Assembly: GCF_016798325.1 (NCBI RefSeq)
Contig: NZ_JAERVO010000006.1
Location: 62,001 to 126,000 of the forward strand
Direction of reading: 5' to 3'
Length of the DNA stretch: 64,000 nt
DNA from: Marinobacter mangrovi
GTDB lineage: Bacteria; Pseudomonadota; Gammaproteobacteria; Pseudomonadales; Oleiphilaceae
Below the pieces are notes generated by a model that worked only from the letters and a program-made list of their open reading frames with translations, was not told where the DNA came from and ran no database searches. Positions 1-9,401 of the stretch are shown here, in pieces. Every line of letters starts with the position of its first letter. The stretch's first letter is position 1. The position numbers and the translations under genes are program-made.

Positions 1-1
1 T

Positions 2-136
2 GCCCGGGAAGTGGCGGACCGCGTCATCTACATCCACGGCGGTCAGATCGTCGAGGAAGGCAAGCCGGAAGCGGTCTTCGACAACCCGCAGAACGAACGC
101 ACGCAGTCATTCCTGTCACGGGTGTTGAAGCACTGA
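2..136 (+). CDS. C-terminal end of an amino-acid ABC transporter ATP-binding protein (partial)
   Basis: Only the last 44 codons are in the window; the gene begins upstream. The tail contains a DRVIYIHGGQIVEEGKP block followed by NPQNERTQSFLSRVL, the usual C-terminal end of the GlnQ/HisP/OccP polar amino-acid ATPases, where the D-loop/H-loop region is followed by a short helix ending in FL.RVL. By family, such a protein would be the cytoplasmic motor of a polar amino-acid importer; Walker motifs and the signature lie outside the window. A strong palindromic terminator follows 21 bases after the stop, so this is the last gene of its operon. The amino-acid binding protein at 12.0-12.8 kb is too far away to be assumed its partner. 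Confidence 0.85.
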   Translation, partial: AREVADRVIYIHGGQIVEEGKPEAVFDNPQNERTQSFLSRVLKH

Positions 137-157
137 CGACCGCCTGTCGAGAAATCA

Positions 158-185
158 AAGAAGGGAGCCGATCGGCTCCCTTCTT
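158..185 (+). terminator. Rho-independent terminator (perfect palindrome)
   Basis: A perfect 28-base palindrome with 14-base arms (core GGGAGCCGATCGGCTCCC, flanked by AAGAA and TTCTT) ends in TTCTTCGTTT. It sits 21 bases after the ABC ATPase stop. It is GC-rich with a T-rich tail and could work in both directions. Confidence 0.85.
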
Positions 186-229
186 CGTTTCAGCACGAGA
201 TGTCATGGCAGCCCGGGGTGACGACACAA

Positions 230-454
230 TGTAGCCGACGCTTCAGCTTCGGAGCAGGCCGGAGGCCTGCCAGGTTCCGTTAACGCCGGGGATTCATCGA
301 AGCCAGTGGGGGTCCACTGGTTTCAGGCGTGAGTCGACATGCCTGCGAACAGCGCAGCAAACGCGCTCTGTTCTGACATCATGGGCTTCGATCTGAACTT
401 GTCGGATAGTTCCGGGGCCCTGGCGGGCCCTCCGAAGCTGAAGCGTCGGCTACA
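230..454. repeat. REP-like inverted pair (BIME-type), copy 1
   Basis: Two copies of one element face each other: 230-271 on the plus strand and 414-454 on the minus strand. Each starts with GTAG, then the imperfect palindrome CCGACGCTTCAGCTTCGG (loop TTCA, one mismatch), then AG and a second GC-rich hairpin. The second hairpin differs in sequence between copies but stays paired: GCAGGCC-GGA-GGCCTGC in the first, GGGCCC-GCCA-GGGCCC in the second. The same element occurs again at 28174-28274. GTAG plus an imperfect palindrome, in inverted pairs between genes, is the hallmark of REP sequences mobilised by RAYT transposases. The spacer between copies (272-413) shows no gene. The stretch 137-475 holds only this and the terminator. 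Confidence 0.75.
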
Positions 455-475
455 CGCCCTTGCCAACCGGGAAAT

Positions 476-967
476 TCAGAGCATGCCCCGCGTGGCGTCG
501 TATTCCTGTTCGATCTTGATGCGAGTGTCTTCCACCAGAAACTGAGCGATCTTCTTCCCCAGCAGCGGGATTTCGCAGCGTACGTCCAGCGACACGTGGT
601 TGGTGCAGGCCTCGCCGCCCGCGCCCTTGAGCTGCATATTGCCCTGGATCTTGGCGGGCACGCCGTCGATCCTGACGCGGAATTCGCAGTGCCATTCACC
701 CTGATCTTTGCGGAACCAGTGCTCTTCCTGGCGAACGGCATTCCACTCCCGGTGAAAACCGGCCAGGGCGCCGGGCACCTTGACCGACGTGGTCATTTCC
801 CGCTCCACCACAATCTTGCCCGCTGTGTCGTCGCACTTGAGCTCACGAACCTGAACATTCCGGTGCCCCAGGCGATCGTTCTTGTCCTGGATGTGCTGCT
901 CGTCAAAGAAGGCACCCAGCACGGTATCCAGACTCGCATCGTACGGGTGCACCACGTCAAACTTCAT
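476..967 (-). CDS. DUF2505 family protein
   Basis: The product has 163 residues and no signal peptide or membrane segment. The N-terminus MKFDVVHPYDASLDTVLGAF, the polar beta-strand pattern and the C-terminal helix match the DUF2505 family, which has an SRPBCC (START-like) ligand-binding fold. The molecular function of the family is not established; a hydrophobic ligand pocket is expected from the fold. A good ribosome site (AGGAG, 8 bases before ATG) fixes the start. It is transcribed divergently from bioA across a 239-base gap in which I saw no clear biotin-repressor box. Confidence 0.75.
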   Translation of the reverse strand: MKFDVVHPYDASLDTVLGAFFDEQHIQDKNDRLGHRNVQVRELKCDDTAGKIVVEREMTTSVKVPGALAGFHREWNAVRQEEHWFRKDQGEWHCEFRVRIDGVPAKIQGNMQLKGAGGEACTNHVSLDVRCEIPLLGKKIAQFLVEDTRIKIEQEYDATRGML

Positions 968-1206
968 GCTGTGTCTCCTGTCTTATCGTTCGCTCCATCT
1001 TCCACGACGGCGACTGTCTGGCCATTGGCCGCGGGTGACCCGGGATGGGGCAGATTGGCCAGCATAGCCATATGGTTAATGCTGTGTACTGGCCCCCACC
1101 CCCTCGGCACCAGTATCATTGCGAATCCGAATTTTTCGTTGCCGGGGCCATAACAAAGGGACCGCTCACACGCCCCGCCTGCCCCGAGCCGTCAGAGGAG
1201 AGCACC

Positions 1207-2556
1207 ATGCGCAACGCCGACATCGTCAAGCGGGACCTCAAGACCGTCTGGCACCCCTGTACCCAGATGAAAGATCACGAGAGCCTGCCGCTGATTCCCA
1301 TCAAGCGCGGCGAAGGCGTCTGGCTGGAAGACTTTGAAGAGAATCGTTATATCGATGCGGTCAGCTCCTGGTGGGTCAACCTGTTCGGCCACGCCAACCC
1401 GCGGATCAACGCCGCCATTCGCGAGCAGACCGAGCAACTGGAACACGCCATGCTGGCCGGCTTCACCCACGAGCCGGTGGTCAATCTCTCCGAACGACTG
1501 ATCGAAGTCACCCCTGACGGCCTGAGCAAGTGTTTCTACGCGGACAACGGTTCCTCCGCCATCGAGGCCGCGCTCAAGATGAGCTATCACTACTGGCGCA
1601 ACCACGGCAAACCGGGCAAGAAAAACTTCGTCAACCTGGGCAACAGCTACCACGGCGAAACCCTGGGCGCCCTCGCCCTCGGTGACGTGCCGCTCTACAA
1701 GGACACCTACGAACCGCTGCTGATGGAAGTCATCACCGCGCCCTCGCCGGATGCGTTCAACCGCGAGGACGGCGAAAGCTGGGAGGACTACGCCCTGCGC
1801 CAGTTCGAGGCGATGGACAGGATCCTGGCCGAACGCCACGATGAGATCTGCGCCGTCGTCGTCGAGCCGCTGATCCAGTGCGCCGGCAACATGCGCATGC
1901 ACCACGCGATCTACCACACCAAGCTGCGGGAAGCCTGCGACAAGTACGGCGTTCACCTGATCGCCGACGAGATCGCCGTGGGTTTCGGCCGCACCGGCAC
2001 CCTGTTCGCCTGCGAGCAATCCGGCATCACACCGGATTTCATGTGCCTGTCCAAGGGCCTGACCGCCGGTTACCTGCCGCTGTCCGTGGTGCTCACGACC
2101 GATGACGTCTACGACGCCTTCTACGACGACTACGAAACCATGAAGGCCTTCCTGCATTCCCACAGCTACACCGGCAACCCCATTGGTTGCGCGGTCGCCC
2201 TGGCCACGCTGGATATTTTCCGGGACGACAACGTCATCGAGAACAACCGTCGCCTGTCCCAGTGCATGGCCGATTCCGTGGCGCACCTGGCCGATCACCC
2301 GCATGTGGGCGACATCCGCCAGCACGGCATGACCCTGGCCATCGAAATGGTCAAGGATAAGGCCAGCAAGACGCCCTTCCCCTGGCAGGAGCGTCGCGGC
2401 ATCAGGGTCTACCGTCACTCCCTGACCCGTCAGGCGCTGCTGCGGCCGCTCGGCAACGTCATCTACTTCATGCCGCCTTACGTGATCACCGAAGAGCAGA
2501 TCCGGCATCTGGCCCAGGTGGCGACGGAAGGCATCGAGATCGCGACCCAGGACTGA
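1207..2556 (+). CDS. bioA: Adenosylmethionine-8-amino-7-oxononanoate aminotransferase (BioA)
   Basis: This 449-residue PLP-dependent class-III aminotransferase converts KAPA to DAPA with S-adenosylmethionine as amino donor, the antepenultimate step of biotin synthesis, in the cytoplasm. Supporting features are WHPCTQMKDHE near the start, SSWWVNLFGH (residues 53-62), the PLP-contact GSS at 115-117, the DEIAVGFGRTG block with Asp254, and the PLP lysine in LSKGLTAG (Lys283). Length equals the family norm of about 430-450. I chose the ATG at 1207, preceded by GAGGAG, rather than an upstream in-frame ATG that has no homology. No other biotin genes are present; rsmE follows after 10 bases, so the two are probably co-transcribed. 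Confidence 0.95.
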   Translation: MRNADIVKRDLKTVWHPCTQMKDHESLPLIPIKRGEGVWLEDFEENRYIDAVSSWWVNLFGHANPRINAAIREQTEQLEHAMLAGFTHEPVVNLSERLIEVTPDGLSKCFYADNGSSAIEAALKMSYHYWRNHGKPGKKNFVNLGNSYHGETLGALALGDVPLYKDTYEPLLMEVITAPSPDAFNREDGESWEDYALRQFEAMDRILAERHDEICAVVVEPLIQCAGNMRMHHAIYHTKLREACDKYGVHLIADEIAVGFGRTGTLFACEQSGITPDFMCLSKGLTAGYLPLSVVLTTDDVYDAFYDDYETMKAFLHSHSYTGNPIGCAVALATLDIFRDDNVIENNRRLSQCMADSVAHLADHPHVGDIRQHGMTLAIEMVKDKASKTPFPWQERRGIRVYRHSLTRQALLRPLGNVIYFMPPYVITEEQIRHLAQVATEGIEIATQD

Positions 2557-2566
2557 GGTACACGAC

Positions 2567-3310
2567 TTGCGCATCCCTCGTATTTATTCGCCGGTGATCC
2601 TGGTCGCCGGCCAGACCGTCGAGCTGGACGCCCACGCCGCCAACCACGTGGGCCGCGTCCTGCGTATGCAGCCGGAACAGGCGATCGAGCTGTTCAATGG
2701 CGATGGCTACGACTACCCGGCGACCCTGACCGACGTCAGCAAGAAAGCGGTGCAGGTGCGGGTCGGCGAACCGGTCGCCAACGCCGCCGAATCGCCACTG
2801 CGAGTGCATCTGGGTCAAGTCCTGTCCCGGGGGGACCGCATGGACTACGCCATCCAGAAGAGCGTGGAAATGGGCGTCGACCGTATTACCCCGCTGGTCA
2901 GCGAGCGCTGTGAGGTCAAACTCAAGGGCGACCGGGAAGACAAGCGGCTGCGCCACTGGCAGCAGGTGGCGATCAGCGCGGCCGAACAGTGCGGTCGCGC
3001 GATGGTGCCGACCATCGAACCGGTGATGACGCTGGACGACTGGTTTGTCACGACCGGCGAGGACGACTTGCGACTGGTGCTGCATCACCGCACGGAACAG
3101 TCGCTGACCGGCCTGGCCACGCCCACTCGCCTGGCCCTGCTGATCGGACCGGAAGGCGGATTGAGCGAATCGGAAATCGCCGCCGCCGAGCAGGCCGGCT
3201 TTATCGCGGCCGCGTTGGGCCCGCGTGTCCTGCGCACGGAAACCGCCCCGGTCGCGGCGCTGTCCATATGCCACTGGCTGTGGGGCGACGGCCAGCAACA
3301 TCACAGCTAA
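2567..3310 (+). CDS. rsmE: 16S rRNA (uracil-1498-N3)-methyltransferase RsmE
   Basis: The product has 247 residues, as expected for RsmE, which methylates U1498 of 16S rRNA in the assembled 30S subunit using S-adenosylmethionine. The typical N-terminus MRIPRIYSP, a PUA-like N-terminal domain, RGDRMDYAIQKSVEMGV in the middle, and the SPOUT knot motifs LIGPEGGLSESE and LGPRVLRTETAPVAALS near the C-terminus are all present. The start is a TTG at 2567; the GAGGT ahead of it overlaps the bioA stop codon, suggesting coupled translation. The earlier gene bioA is functionally unrelated, although this pairing is common in gammaproteobacteria. Confidence 0.95.
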   Translation: MRIPRIYSPVILVAGQTVELDAHAANHVGRVLRMQPEQAIELFNGDGYDYPATLTDVSKKAVQVRVGEPVANAAESPLRVHLGQVLSRGDRMDYAIQKSVEMGVDRITPLVSERCEVKLKGDREDKRLRHWQQVAISAAEQCGRAMVPTIEPVMTLDDWFVTTGEDDLRLVLHHRTEQSLTGLATPTRLALLIGPEGGLSESEIAAAEQAGFIAAALGPRVLRTETAPVAALSICHWLWGDGQQHHS

Positions 3311-3378
3311 CGACAAATATTCGATATCCCTTGCGCCCAATCATGCGGCGGCGAGCAAAACCCTCTAGAATGCGGCGT

Positions 3379-3399
3379 ATTGGACACAAAGAGTCCAAT
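3379..3399 (+). promoter_or_regulatory. Inverted repeat, possible operator ahead of the first RND operon
   Basis: ATTGGAC and GTCCAAT form a 7-base inverted repeat separated by 7 bases. It lies 8 bases downstream of a -10-like TAGAAT (3366-3371) and 58 bases before the membrane-fusion gene, where a repressor would block transcription. A second palindrome pair, CCCGGG-CATCA-CCCGGG (3422-3438), lies in the leader. No regulator gene is adjacent, so the controlling protein is unknown. Confidence 0.35.
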
Positions 3400-3456
3400 C
3401 ACTGAGACACCATAAAAACAGCCCGGGCATCACCCGGGTCATAGAGAGTTCAGGCC

Positions 3457-4728
3457 GTGCACGCATCCACTCGATTCCGCTTCAATCGGCGGCGATTGCT
3501 CCCTGTCCTGCTGGTCCTTGTGGCCATCGGTATCGCCAGCCTGTTGATCGCCCTGCGCCCGACGCCTCCGGAGAGCAACCCGGAAGAAAAGGTCTGGCCG
3601 ATCCAGACGACCGTCGTCCAATCCGCCAGCCGCTCGCCGCAACTGCGCCTGTTGGGACGGGTGGAGACGCCGTTCCGCCCCACGCTGAGCGCCGCTGTGA
3701 CGGCCGATGTCGCCCGCCTGGTCCATCTCGAGGGCCAGCACGTCAGCAAAGGCGACGTCATTCTGGAACTGGCGGACGACGAGGTCGGCCTGCTGGTGGA
3801 TCAGCGTCAGGCCGACGTGGCGGAACTGGAAAGCCAGATTGCCCAGGAGCGCAACCAGTACGATGCCGATAAAAAACTGCTGGAGCGGGAAACGTCCCTG
3901 GTGGCCCTGGCCCAGCGCGCGCTGGATCGCGAGCAACGACTGTCCGAATCCAACCTCAACAGCCAGACCCGTCTGGATCAGGCCCGGGAAGCCCTGCAGG
4001 GCGCCGAGATTTCCCTGGTCAACCGCCAGCTTGCGGTGGCGAATCACGACAGCCGCCTGAAGTCCCTACAAGCCAAATTGGACCGCGCCAATGCCTTGCT
4101 GGCTCAGGCCAGGCTCGATCTGGGCCGCACGCGCATCCACGCGCCCTTCGACGGCACCATCACCGAGATCGACGTCAGCCCCGGCGAACGGGTCCGGCCC
4201 GGCGAGCCGCTGGTCAGCCTCTATGCCAGCGACGACCTGGAAGTCCGAGCGCAGATTCCCATGAACCGCATCGTCACGATTCAACAGGCCCTGGCGAACG
4301 ATCAAGAACTGACAGCCACGACGCGCCTGGGCGGTGCCTCCCGGAAGCTCCACCTGACGCGCCTGTCAGGACAGGTGAACAGCGGTGCGGGCGGCATGGA
4401 CGGACTGTTCCGTTTCACGGACGACGCCCCGGCTGCGGCGCTGAACCGAACCCTGGACATTTCCCTGGAACTGCCCCAAGAACCAAACCTGTTCTCCGTG
4501 CCGGTGGCCTCGCTTTACGATGAGCACACCCTGTACCGGGTGAAAGACGGTCGTCTGGAATCGATGGATGTGCAGGTGATGGGCGACCGCTTCGAGCAGG
4601 ACCGCCAGTTCCTGCTGATTCGCACAGACCAGCTGCAGGACGGCGATCGCATCCTTGCGACCCAGCTTCCCAATGCCATTACGGGCCTGAAGGTCAGCGT
4701 CATGGACGGAGCACCGGACCATGGCTGA
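3457..4728 (+). CDS. RND efflux pump periplasmic adaptor (membrane fusion protein)
   Basis: This 423-residue HlyD/AcrA-type adaptor would bridge the inner-membrane pump encoded next to it to an outer-membrane channel. An N-terminal membrane anchor (about residues 13-32, RLLPVLLVLVAIGIASLLIAL) is followed by the first lipoyl half (AAVTADVARLVHLEGQHVSKGD), a long coiled coil rich in Gln, Glu and Arg (about 115-215), the second lipoyl half (TRIHAPFDGTITEIDVSPGERVRPGE) and beta-barrel domains. There is no lipobox. The start is a GTG at 3457. It overlaps the pump gene by 8 bases, so the two are translationally coupled. No channel gene follows, so a TolC-type protein from elsewhere is presumably shared. 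Confidence 0.88.
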   Translation: MHASTRFRFNRRRLLPVLLVLVAIGIASLLIALRPTPPESNPEEKVWPIQTTVVQSASRSPQLRLLGRVETPFRPTLSAAVTADVARLVHLEGQHVSKGDVILELADDEVGLLVDQRQADVAELESQIAQERNQYDADKKLLERETSLVALAQRALDREQRLSESNLNSQTRLDQAREALQGAEISLVNRQLAVANHDSRLKSLQAKLDRANALLAQARLDLGRTRIHAPFDGTITEIDVSPGERVRPGEPLVSLYASDDLEVRAQIPMNRIVTIQQALANDQELTATTRLGGASRKLHLTRLSGQVNSGAGGMDGLFRFTDDAPAAALNRTLDISLELPQEPNLFSVPVASLYDEHTLYRVKDGRLESMDVQVMGDRFEQDRQFLLIRTDQLQDGDRILATQLPNAITGLKVSVMDGAPDHG

Positions 4729-7700
4729 TCCGCGCAGCGAGCATCGCCAGGATCTGCTGGGCCGGTTTGCCCGGCACAAGGTGGCCGCCAACCTGCTGAT
4801 GCTGATCATGGTGCTGGCCGGCGTTTACGCGCTGACCGGCCTCAACCGCCAGTTCTTCCCCAACTTCGCCACCGACTTTATCACCGTACACGTGGTCTGG
4901 CCCGGCGCCAGCGCCGAGGACGTCGCCCGCTCCATCACCACCCCGCTGGAGCAGGAACTGCGCAACCTGGATAACGTGAAGGAGATGCGCTCCACCTCCT
5001 CGCTGGGCTACTCGAACATCGTTATCGAGTATGAGGAAGGCTCGGACATGGGCATCGCGCTGGATCAGGTCAACGAGCACGTCGGCCTGGTCCGCAACCT
5101 GCCCAGCGATGCCGAGCGCCCGGAAATCAGCAAGTTTATCCGCAACGAGGCCATCGCCAGCGTCATCCTGACCGGCCCGGTGCGGCTGGAAGCCCTGCGT
5201 CCACTGGCCTACCGGTTTGAAGATGAGCTGCTCAACCGTGGCGTGGCCAAGGTGGAAATGACCGGCCTGCCGGATCGGGAAATCGCCATCGAGGTGGGCA
5301 GCGACCGCATCGCCGAGCTGCACCAGTCCCTGCCCCAGTTGGGCCAGCGGATCCTGGGTCAGAGCCAGGATATTCCGGCCGGCACTGTGGGCGAGGAAGA
5401 ATCCGCGCGGGAAATCCGCAGCCTGGAGAAGGGCCGAACGGCCGCCGAATTCAGCCGCATGCCGATCATGACCACCGCCGACGGCCGCCGCCTCACCCTG
5501 GGCGACATTGCCGACATCAGTCTGCGCCCCAAGGACAACGCGGTGGAGGTGTTCTACCAGGGCCAGCCCGCCGTGCTGATGCAGCTGCAAAGGGCCGAAA
5601 CGAGCGACGCCCTCAGTTCCGCGGACATCATGCTCAACTGGCTCAAAGACACCCGCCCCTCGCTGCCGGACGGCGTCAAACTGATCACGTTTGACGAGAA
5701 TTACGAGCTGATCGTCGACCGCATCAACCTGCTGCTCAAGAACGGCCTGAGCGGTCTGATCCTGGTGGTGGGCATCCTCTTCATTTTCCTCAACGGCCGC
5801 ATCGCCTTCTGGGTGGCGGCGGGGATTCCCATCTCGTTCATGGGGACGCTCGCCATCCTCTGGCTCAACGGCGGCAGCATCAACATGGTCAGCCTGTTCG
5901 CGCTGATCATGGCGCTGGGGATCATCGTGGACGACGCCATCGTGGTGGCCGAGGATGCGATGACCCACTACCAGAAAGGCGAGCGATCCCTGCAGGCCGC
6001 CGAAGGGGGCGCCCGGCGCATGCTGGTCCCGGTCATGAGTTCGTCCCTGACGACCATTGCCGCCTTCCTGCCCCTGATGATGGTCAGCGGCATCATCGGC
6101 CAGATCCTGAAGGACATTCCGTTCGTGGTGATCTGCGTGATCATCGCCTCGCTGATCGAAAGCTTCCTGATCCTGCCGGGACACCTGCGCGCGTCGTTCC
6201 ACAAGCATCATCATCGCGAGGAAGGCCCGCTGCGCCAGAAACTGGACCGGGCCTTCAACCGCTTCCGCGACCACACCTTCCGGCCTATGGCAGAGTGGAG
6301 TCTGAGAAACCGCGCCACGGTTCTGGTCGGGACCGGCTGCGCCCTCGCACTGAGCGTGGTACTGGTGGCCTCGGGCCACGTGCGCTTTACCTTCTTCCCC
6401 ACGCCGGAATCCACCCGCATCGTCGCCAGCGTGAAATTCGCTGCCGGGACACCGCCGTCAACGGTGAAGGCCTATGGCCAGCAAATGGAAGACGCGCTGT
6501 GGCAAACCAGCGATGCACTGGGCAAGGACAATCCGCTGGTGAAAATGGCGGTGCTGGAGCTGAACCGCGGCTCGTTTGACGGCGGCCGCTCCACCGAACG
6601 GGGCGAGCAGTACGCCATGGTGTCGGTGGAACTGACCGAGCCGGACGCCCGCGAGATCCGCAACCCCCGGTTCATTGCCGCCTGGCGTGACGCCCTGCCC
6701 AAACGGGCCGGCATCGAGCAGCTGTCGATCACCAGCCCCCAGGGCGGGCCGCCGGGCAAACCGCTGGATATCTTCATCACCGGCGCCGATGCCGGCACCC
6801 TCAAGCAGGCCGCCGAATCCCTCAAGACCAGCCTGGGCCAATACCAGGGACTGACGGACATTCTCGACGACCTGCCCTGGGGCAAGCAGCAATATATCTT
6901 CACGCTCACGCCTCTGGCCCAGAGCCTCGGGCTGACCATCGACGACGTGGGCCGCCAGATGCGCGCCGCCCTGGACGGCCAGCTCCTGCAAGTGTTCTAC
7001 GACAGCCACGATGAAGTAGAAGTCCGTATCATGCTGCCCAAGGCGGAGCGGGACCTGCAGCGCACCCTGGACACGCTGCCCATTGTGACATCGTCTGGCG
7101 ATACCACGCCGCTGGCCAACGTGATCAACCTCGAGTCCCGACGCGGGCTGGCCCTGCTGCGCCATACCGACGGTCAGCTTGGCGTCCATGTCACCGCGGA
7201 CGTGGACAACAAGATCACCAACGCCAACCAGGTGCTGGCCGAGCTTCAGCAGAAGGCCATCCCCCAACTGCAGAGCCGGTACGGCGTGCGCACCACGTTC
7301 AAAGGCAAGGCCGAAGAGCAACGCGAGACGGGCCAGGACATGGCTTCGGGCGCCCTGATCGGCCTGGCGATGATCTACATCATCCTGGCCTGGGTGTTCG
7401 CCGCCTACACCTGGCCGCTGGCGGTGATGATTGCGATTCCCTTTGGGCTCTGTGGCGCCATTCTCGGGCACCTGCTGCTGGGCATCGACCTGACCATCCT
7501 CTCACTGTTTGGCATGTTCGGGCTGTCCGGCATTGTCATCAACGATTCCATCATCCTGGTGACCTTCTACCAGGAGCTGCGCGAGGGCGGGATGCCGGCA
7601 CGGGAAGCGCTGGTGGAAGCCTCCTGCCAACGCCTGCGGGCGGTGCTGCTCACCTCCCTGACCACCATCGGCGGCCTGCTGCCCCTGCTGTTCGAGACCT

Positions 7701-7870
7701 CGCTGCAGGCCCAGTTCCTGATTCCCATGGCGGTGAGTATTGCCTTCGGCCTGGCCACCGGAACCTTCCTGATCCTGCTGGTGGTGCCTGTGTTGCTGTC
7801 GCTGATCGAGGGGGCGACCGAACGACTCCGGAGCAAACCCACCGAAGCGGCACACGGCGAAACGCTTTGA
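4721..7870 (+). CDS. RND family efflux transporter, inner-membrane pump
   Basis: The product has 1049 residues, the standard size of a 12-helix RND exporter. TM1 is near residues 20-42, after a short basic cytoplasmic segment. Two large periplasmic loops follow TM1 and TM7. The proton-relay Asp pair is visible in TM4 (ALGIIVDDAIVVAEDA), and TM10 has GLSGIVINDSIILVTFY. A His-rich cytoplasmic stretch (HKHHHREEG) sits between the halves. The sequence resembles the wider HAE group rather than MexB/AcrB, so drugs or other hydrophobic compounds are likely substrates but none can be named. It forms a two-gene operon with the adaptor upstream. Confidence 0.9.
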   Translation: MADPRSEHRQDLLGRFARHKVAANLLMLIMVLAGVYALTGLNRQFFPNFATDFITVHVVWPGASAEDVARSITTPLEQELRNLDNVKEMRSTSSLGYSNIVIEYEEGSDMGIALDQVNEHVGLVRNLPSDAERPEISKFIRNEAIASVILTGPVRLEALRPLAYRFEDELLNRGVAKVEMTGLPDREIAIEVGSDRIAELHQSLPQLGQRILGQSQDIPAGTVGEEESAREIRSLEKGRTAAEFSRMPIMTTADGRRLTLGDIADISLRPKDNAVEVFYQGQPAVLMQLQRAETSDALSSADIMLNWLKDTRPSLPDGVKLITFDENYELIVDRINLLLKNGLSGLILVVGILFIFLNGRIAFWVAAGIPISFMGTLAILWLNGGSINMVSLFALIMALGIIVDDAIVVAEDAMTHYQKGERSLQAAEGGARRMLVPVMSSSLTTIAAFLPLMMVSGIIGQILKDIPFVVICVIIASLIESFLILPGHLRASFHKHHHREEGPLRQKLDRAFNRFRDHTFRPMAEWSLRNRATVLVGTGCALALSVVLVASGHVRFTFFPTPESTRIVASVKFAAGTPPSTVKAYGQQMEDALWQTSDALGKDNPLVKMAVLELNRGSFDGGRSTERGEQYAMVSVELTEPDAREIRNPRFIAAWRDALPKRAGIEQLSITSPQGGPPGKPLDIFITGADAGTLKQAAESLKTSLGQYQGLTDILDDLPWGKQQYIFTLTPLAQSLGLTIDDVGRQMRAALDGQLLQVFYDSHDEVEVRIMLPKAERDLQRTLDTLPIVTSSGDTTPLANVINLESRRGLALLRHTDGQLGVHVTADVDNKITNANQVLAELQQKAIPQLQSRYGVRTTFKGKAEEQRETGQDMASGALIGLAMIYIILAWVFAAYTWPLAVMIAIPFGLCGAILGHLLLGIDLTILSLFGMFGLSGIVINDSIILVTFYQELREGGMPAREALVEASCQRLRAVLLTSLTTIGGLLPLLFETSLQAQFLIPMAVSIAFGLATGTFLILLVVPVLLSLIEGATERLRSKPTEAAHGETL

Positions 7871-8045
7871 TCGTGCTGACCGCACGTTCCTGCGCCAGCG
7901 TCATTGACACTTTTGGGGCGGATGCAGAAGATGCCAGAGCGCATCCCCGCCCGGTGACCCACCGCCAAGGATGAAGCACCGCGATGGCACCACCGAAATG
8001 CCTTGCCCTGGACCACAACGATAACGGACCAAACGAGTCGTACGC

Positions 8046-9275
8046 ATGAGCGAATTGCTGCACAGCACCGAATTCTGGCAATACCTCAGTATCCCCGTTA
8101 TTGCCGCCTTGATCGGCTGGGTCACCAACTGGCTGGCTATCAAGATGACGTTCTACCCGCTGGAGTTTATCGGTGTCCGGCCCATCTGGGGCTGGCAGGG
8201 CATTATTCCCTCCAAGGCGCGGAAAATGGCCGCCAAGAGCGTCGATGCCACCATCTCCAAGATCGGTACGGTGCGCGAAATCTTTGAGCAGATCGACCCG
8301 CAGGTCCTGGCCGAATACGTGATCCAGACGGTGGAGCCCCGCACCGAAGAATACGTCGACGAGCTCATGCTGCGGGAATACCCGACCTTCTGGGAAAACC
8401 TGCCCGCTTCAGCCCGCAAGATGGTCTACGACCGGGTACGCCGTTCCACTCCGCAACTGGTGGACAATCTGGTGGACGACCTGTCGCTCAACATCGAGAG
8501 CCTGCTGGACATCAAGGGCATGGTCATCGAGCAACTGGCGACGGACAAGCGACTGCTTAACCGTATCTTCCTGGAGTGCGGCGAGAAAGAATTTCGCTTC
8601 ATCGTCAATTCCGGGCTCTATTTCGGCTTCCTGTTCGGGCTGGTTCAGATGGCGGTCTGGTATTTTTACCAGTCCTGGTGGGTCCTGCCGTTCTTCGGCC
8701 TGCTGGTGGGCTGGGCCACCAACTGGATCGCGCTGAACGTCATTTTCCGGCCGCTGCACGAGCGCAAGGTAGGCCCGATCCGATTGCAGGGCCTGTTCCT
8801 CAAGCGCCAGCGGGAAGTGGCGGAATCGTTCTGCTACATCGTCACCCACGAAATTCTCACCGTCGGCAACATCATCAATGCGGTTCTGAACGGTCCCAAC
8901 GGCGACCGCGCCAAGAACATGGTACGCAAGCACATTAAACCGCTGGTGGATGAGACTGCCGGCATGGCCAAGGCGCTGACCCAGATGGCGTTCGGCCCCA
9001 CCGGCTTTGCCACCCTGAAAAACCAGGTCGGCGAAAAGGCACTGGAGATCTCGTCCTCTTCATTCAACAACCCCGTGTTCGAGAAGGACCGGGCTGAGGC
9101 GGTGGAGAGCATCATGGTCGAGCGCATGGTGGCGCTCAGCTCCGAGGAATTCCAGGACCTGCTGCGCCCCTGCTTCCAGGAGGACGAAATCAAGTTGATC
9201 CTGGTGGGGGCGGCACTCGGTTTTGCCGCCGGTGTGGCCCAGTTTATCTTCGTGTTCGGCGAGCAGTTTTTCTAA
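8046..9275 (+). CDS. DUF445 family membrane protein
   Basis: This 409-residue protein has a membrane segment near the N-terminus (YLSIPVIAALIGWVTNWLAIKMTF), a central pair (about residues 190-230, with a second GWATNWIALNVIFRPL) and one at the C-terminus (LVGAALGFAAGVAQFIFVF). The repeated GWxTNWxAxxxxFxPL motif is the signature of DUF445 (COG4399). The function of the family is unknown; it is widespread in bacterial inner membranes. No convincing ribosome site precedes the ATG at 8046, but no better start exists. A 175-base gap separates it from the pump gene, so it probably has its own promoter. A weak GCCCCG/CGGGGC hairpin follows (9286-9308). Confidence 0.8.
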   Translation: MSELLHSTEFWQYLSIPVIAALIGWVTNWLAIKMTFYPLEFIGVRPIWGWQGIIPSKARKMAAKSVDATISKIGTVREIFEQIDPQVLAEYVIQTVEPRTEEYVDELMLREYPTFWENLPASARKMVYDRVRRSTPQLVDNLVDDLSLNIESLLDIKGMVIEQLATDKRLLNRIFLECGEKEFRFIVNSGLYFGFLFGLVQMAVWYFYQSWWVLPFFGLLVGWATNWIALNVIFRPLHERKVGPIRLQGLFLKRQREVAESFCYIVTHEILTVGNIINAVLNGPNGDRAKNMVRKHIKPLVDETAGMAKALTQMAFGPTGFATLKNQVGEKALEISSSSFNNPVFEKDRAEAVESIMVERMVALSSEEFQDLLRPCFQEDEIKLILVGAALGFAAGVAQFIFVFGEQFF

Positions 9276-9401
9276 CACCAGCATCGCCCCGTCGCCTTTT
9301 ACCGGGGCAACCTCGTGTAGCAATATCCTACGGTTTTAAAACGTGACGCCTTTCACGGTGCTATGCTTGGGAAAGAGTCGCAACTGCTTGAGGCCGTAGG
9401 G

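Noticed and set aside
968..1206. Biotin-repressor (BirA) operator upstream of bioA
   Set aside because: No TTGTAAACC-type palindrome was found between 968 and 1206.
1192..2574. Minus-strand frame opposite bioA
   Set aside because: No recognisable domains; bioA is unequivocal on the plus strand.
4700..6379. Long minus-strand frame opposite the first RND pump
   Set aside because: No family resemblance and complete overlap with the well-supported pump gene.
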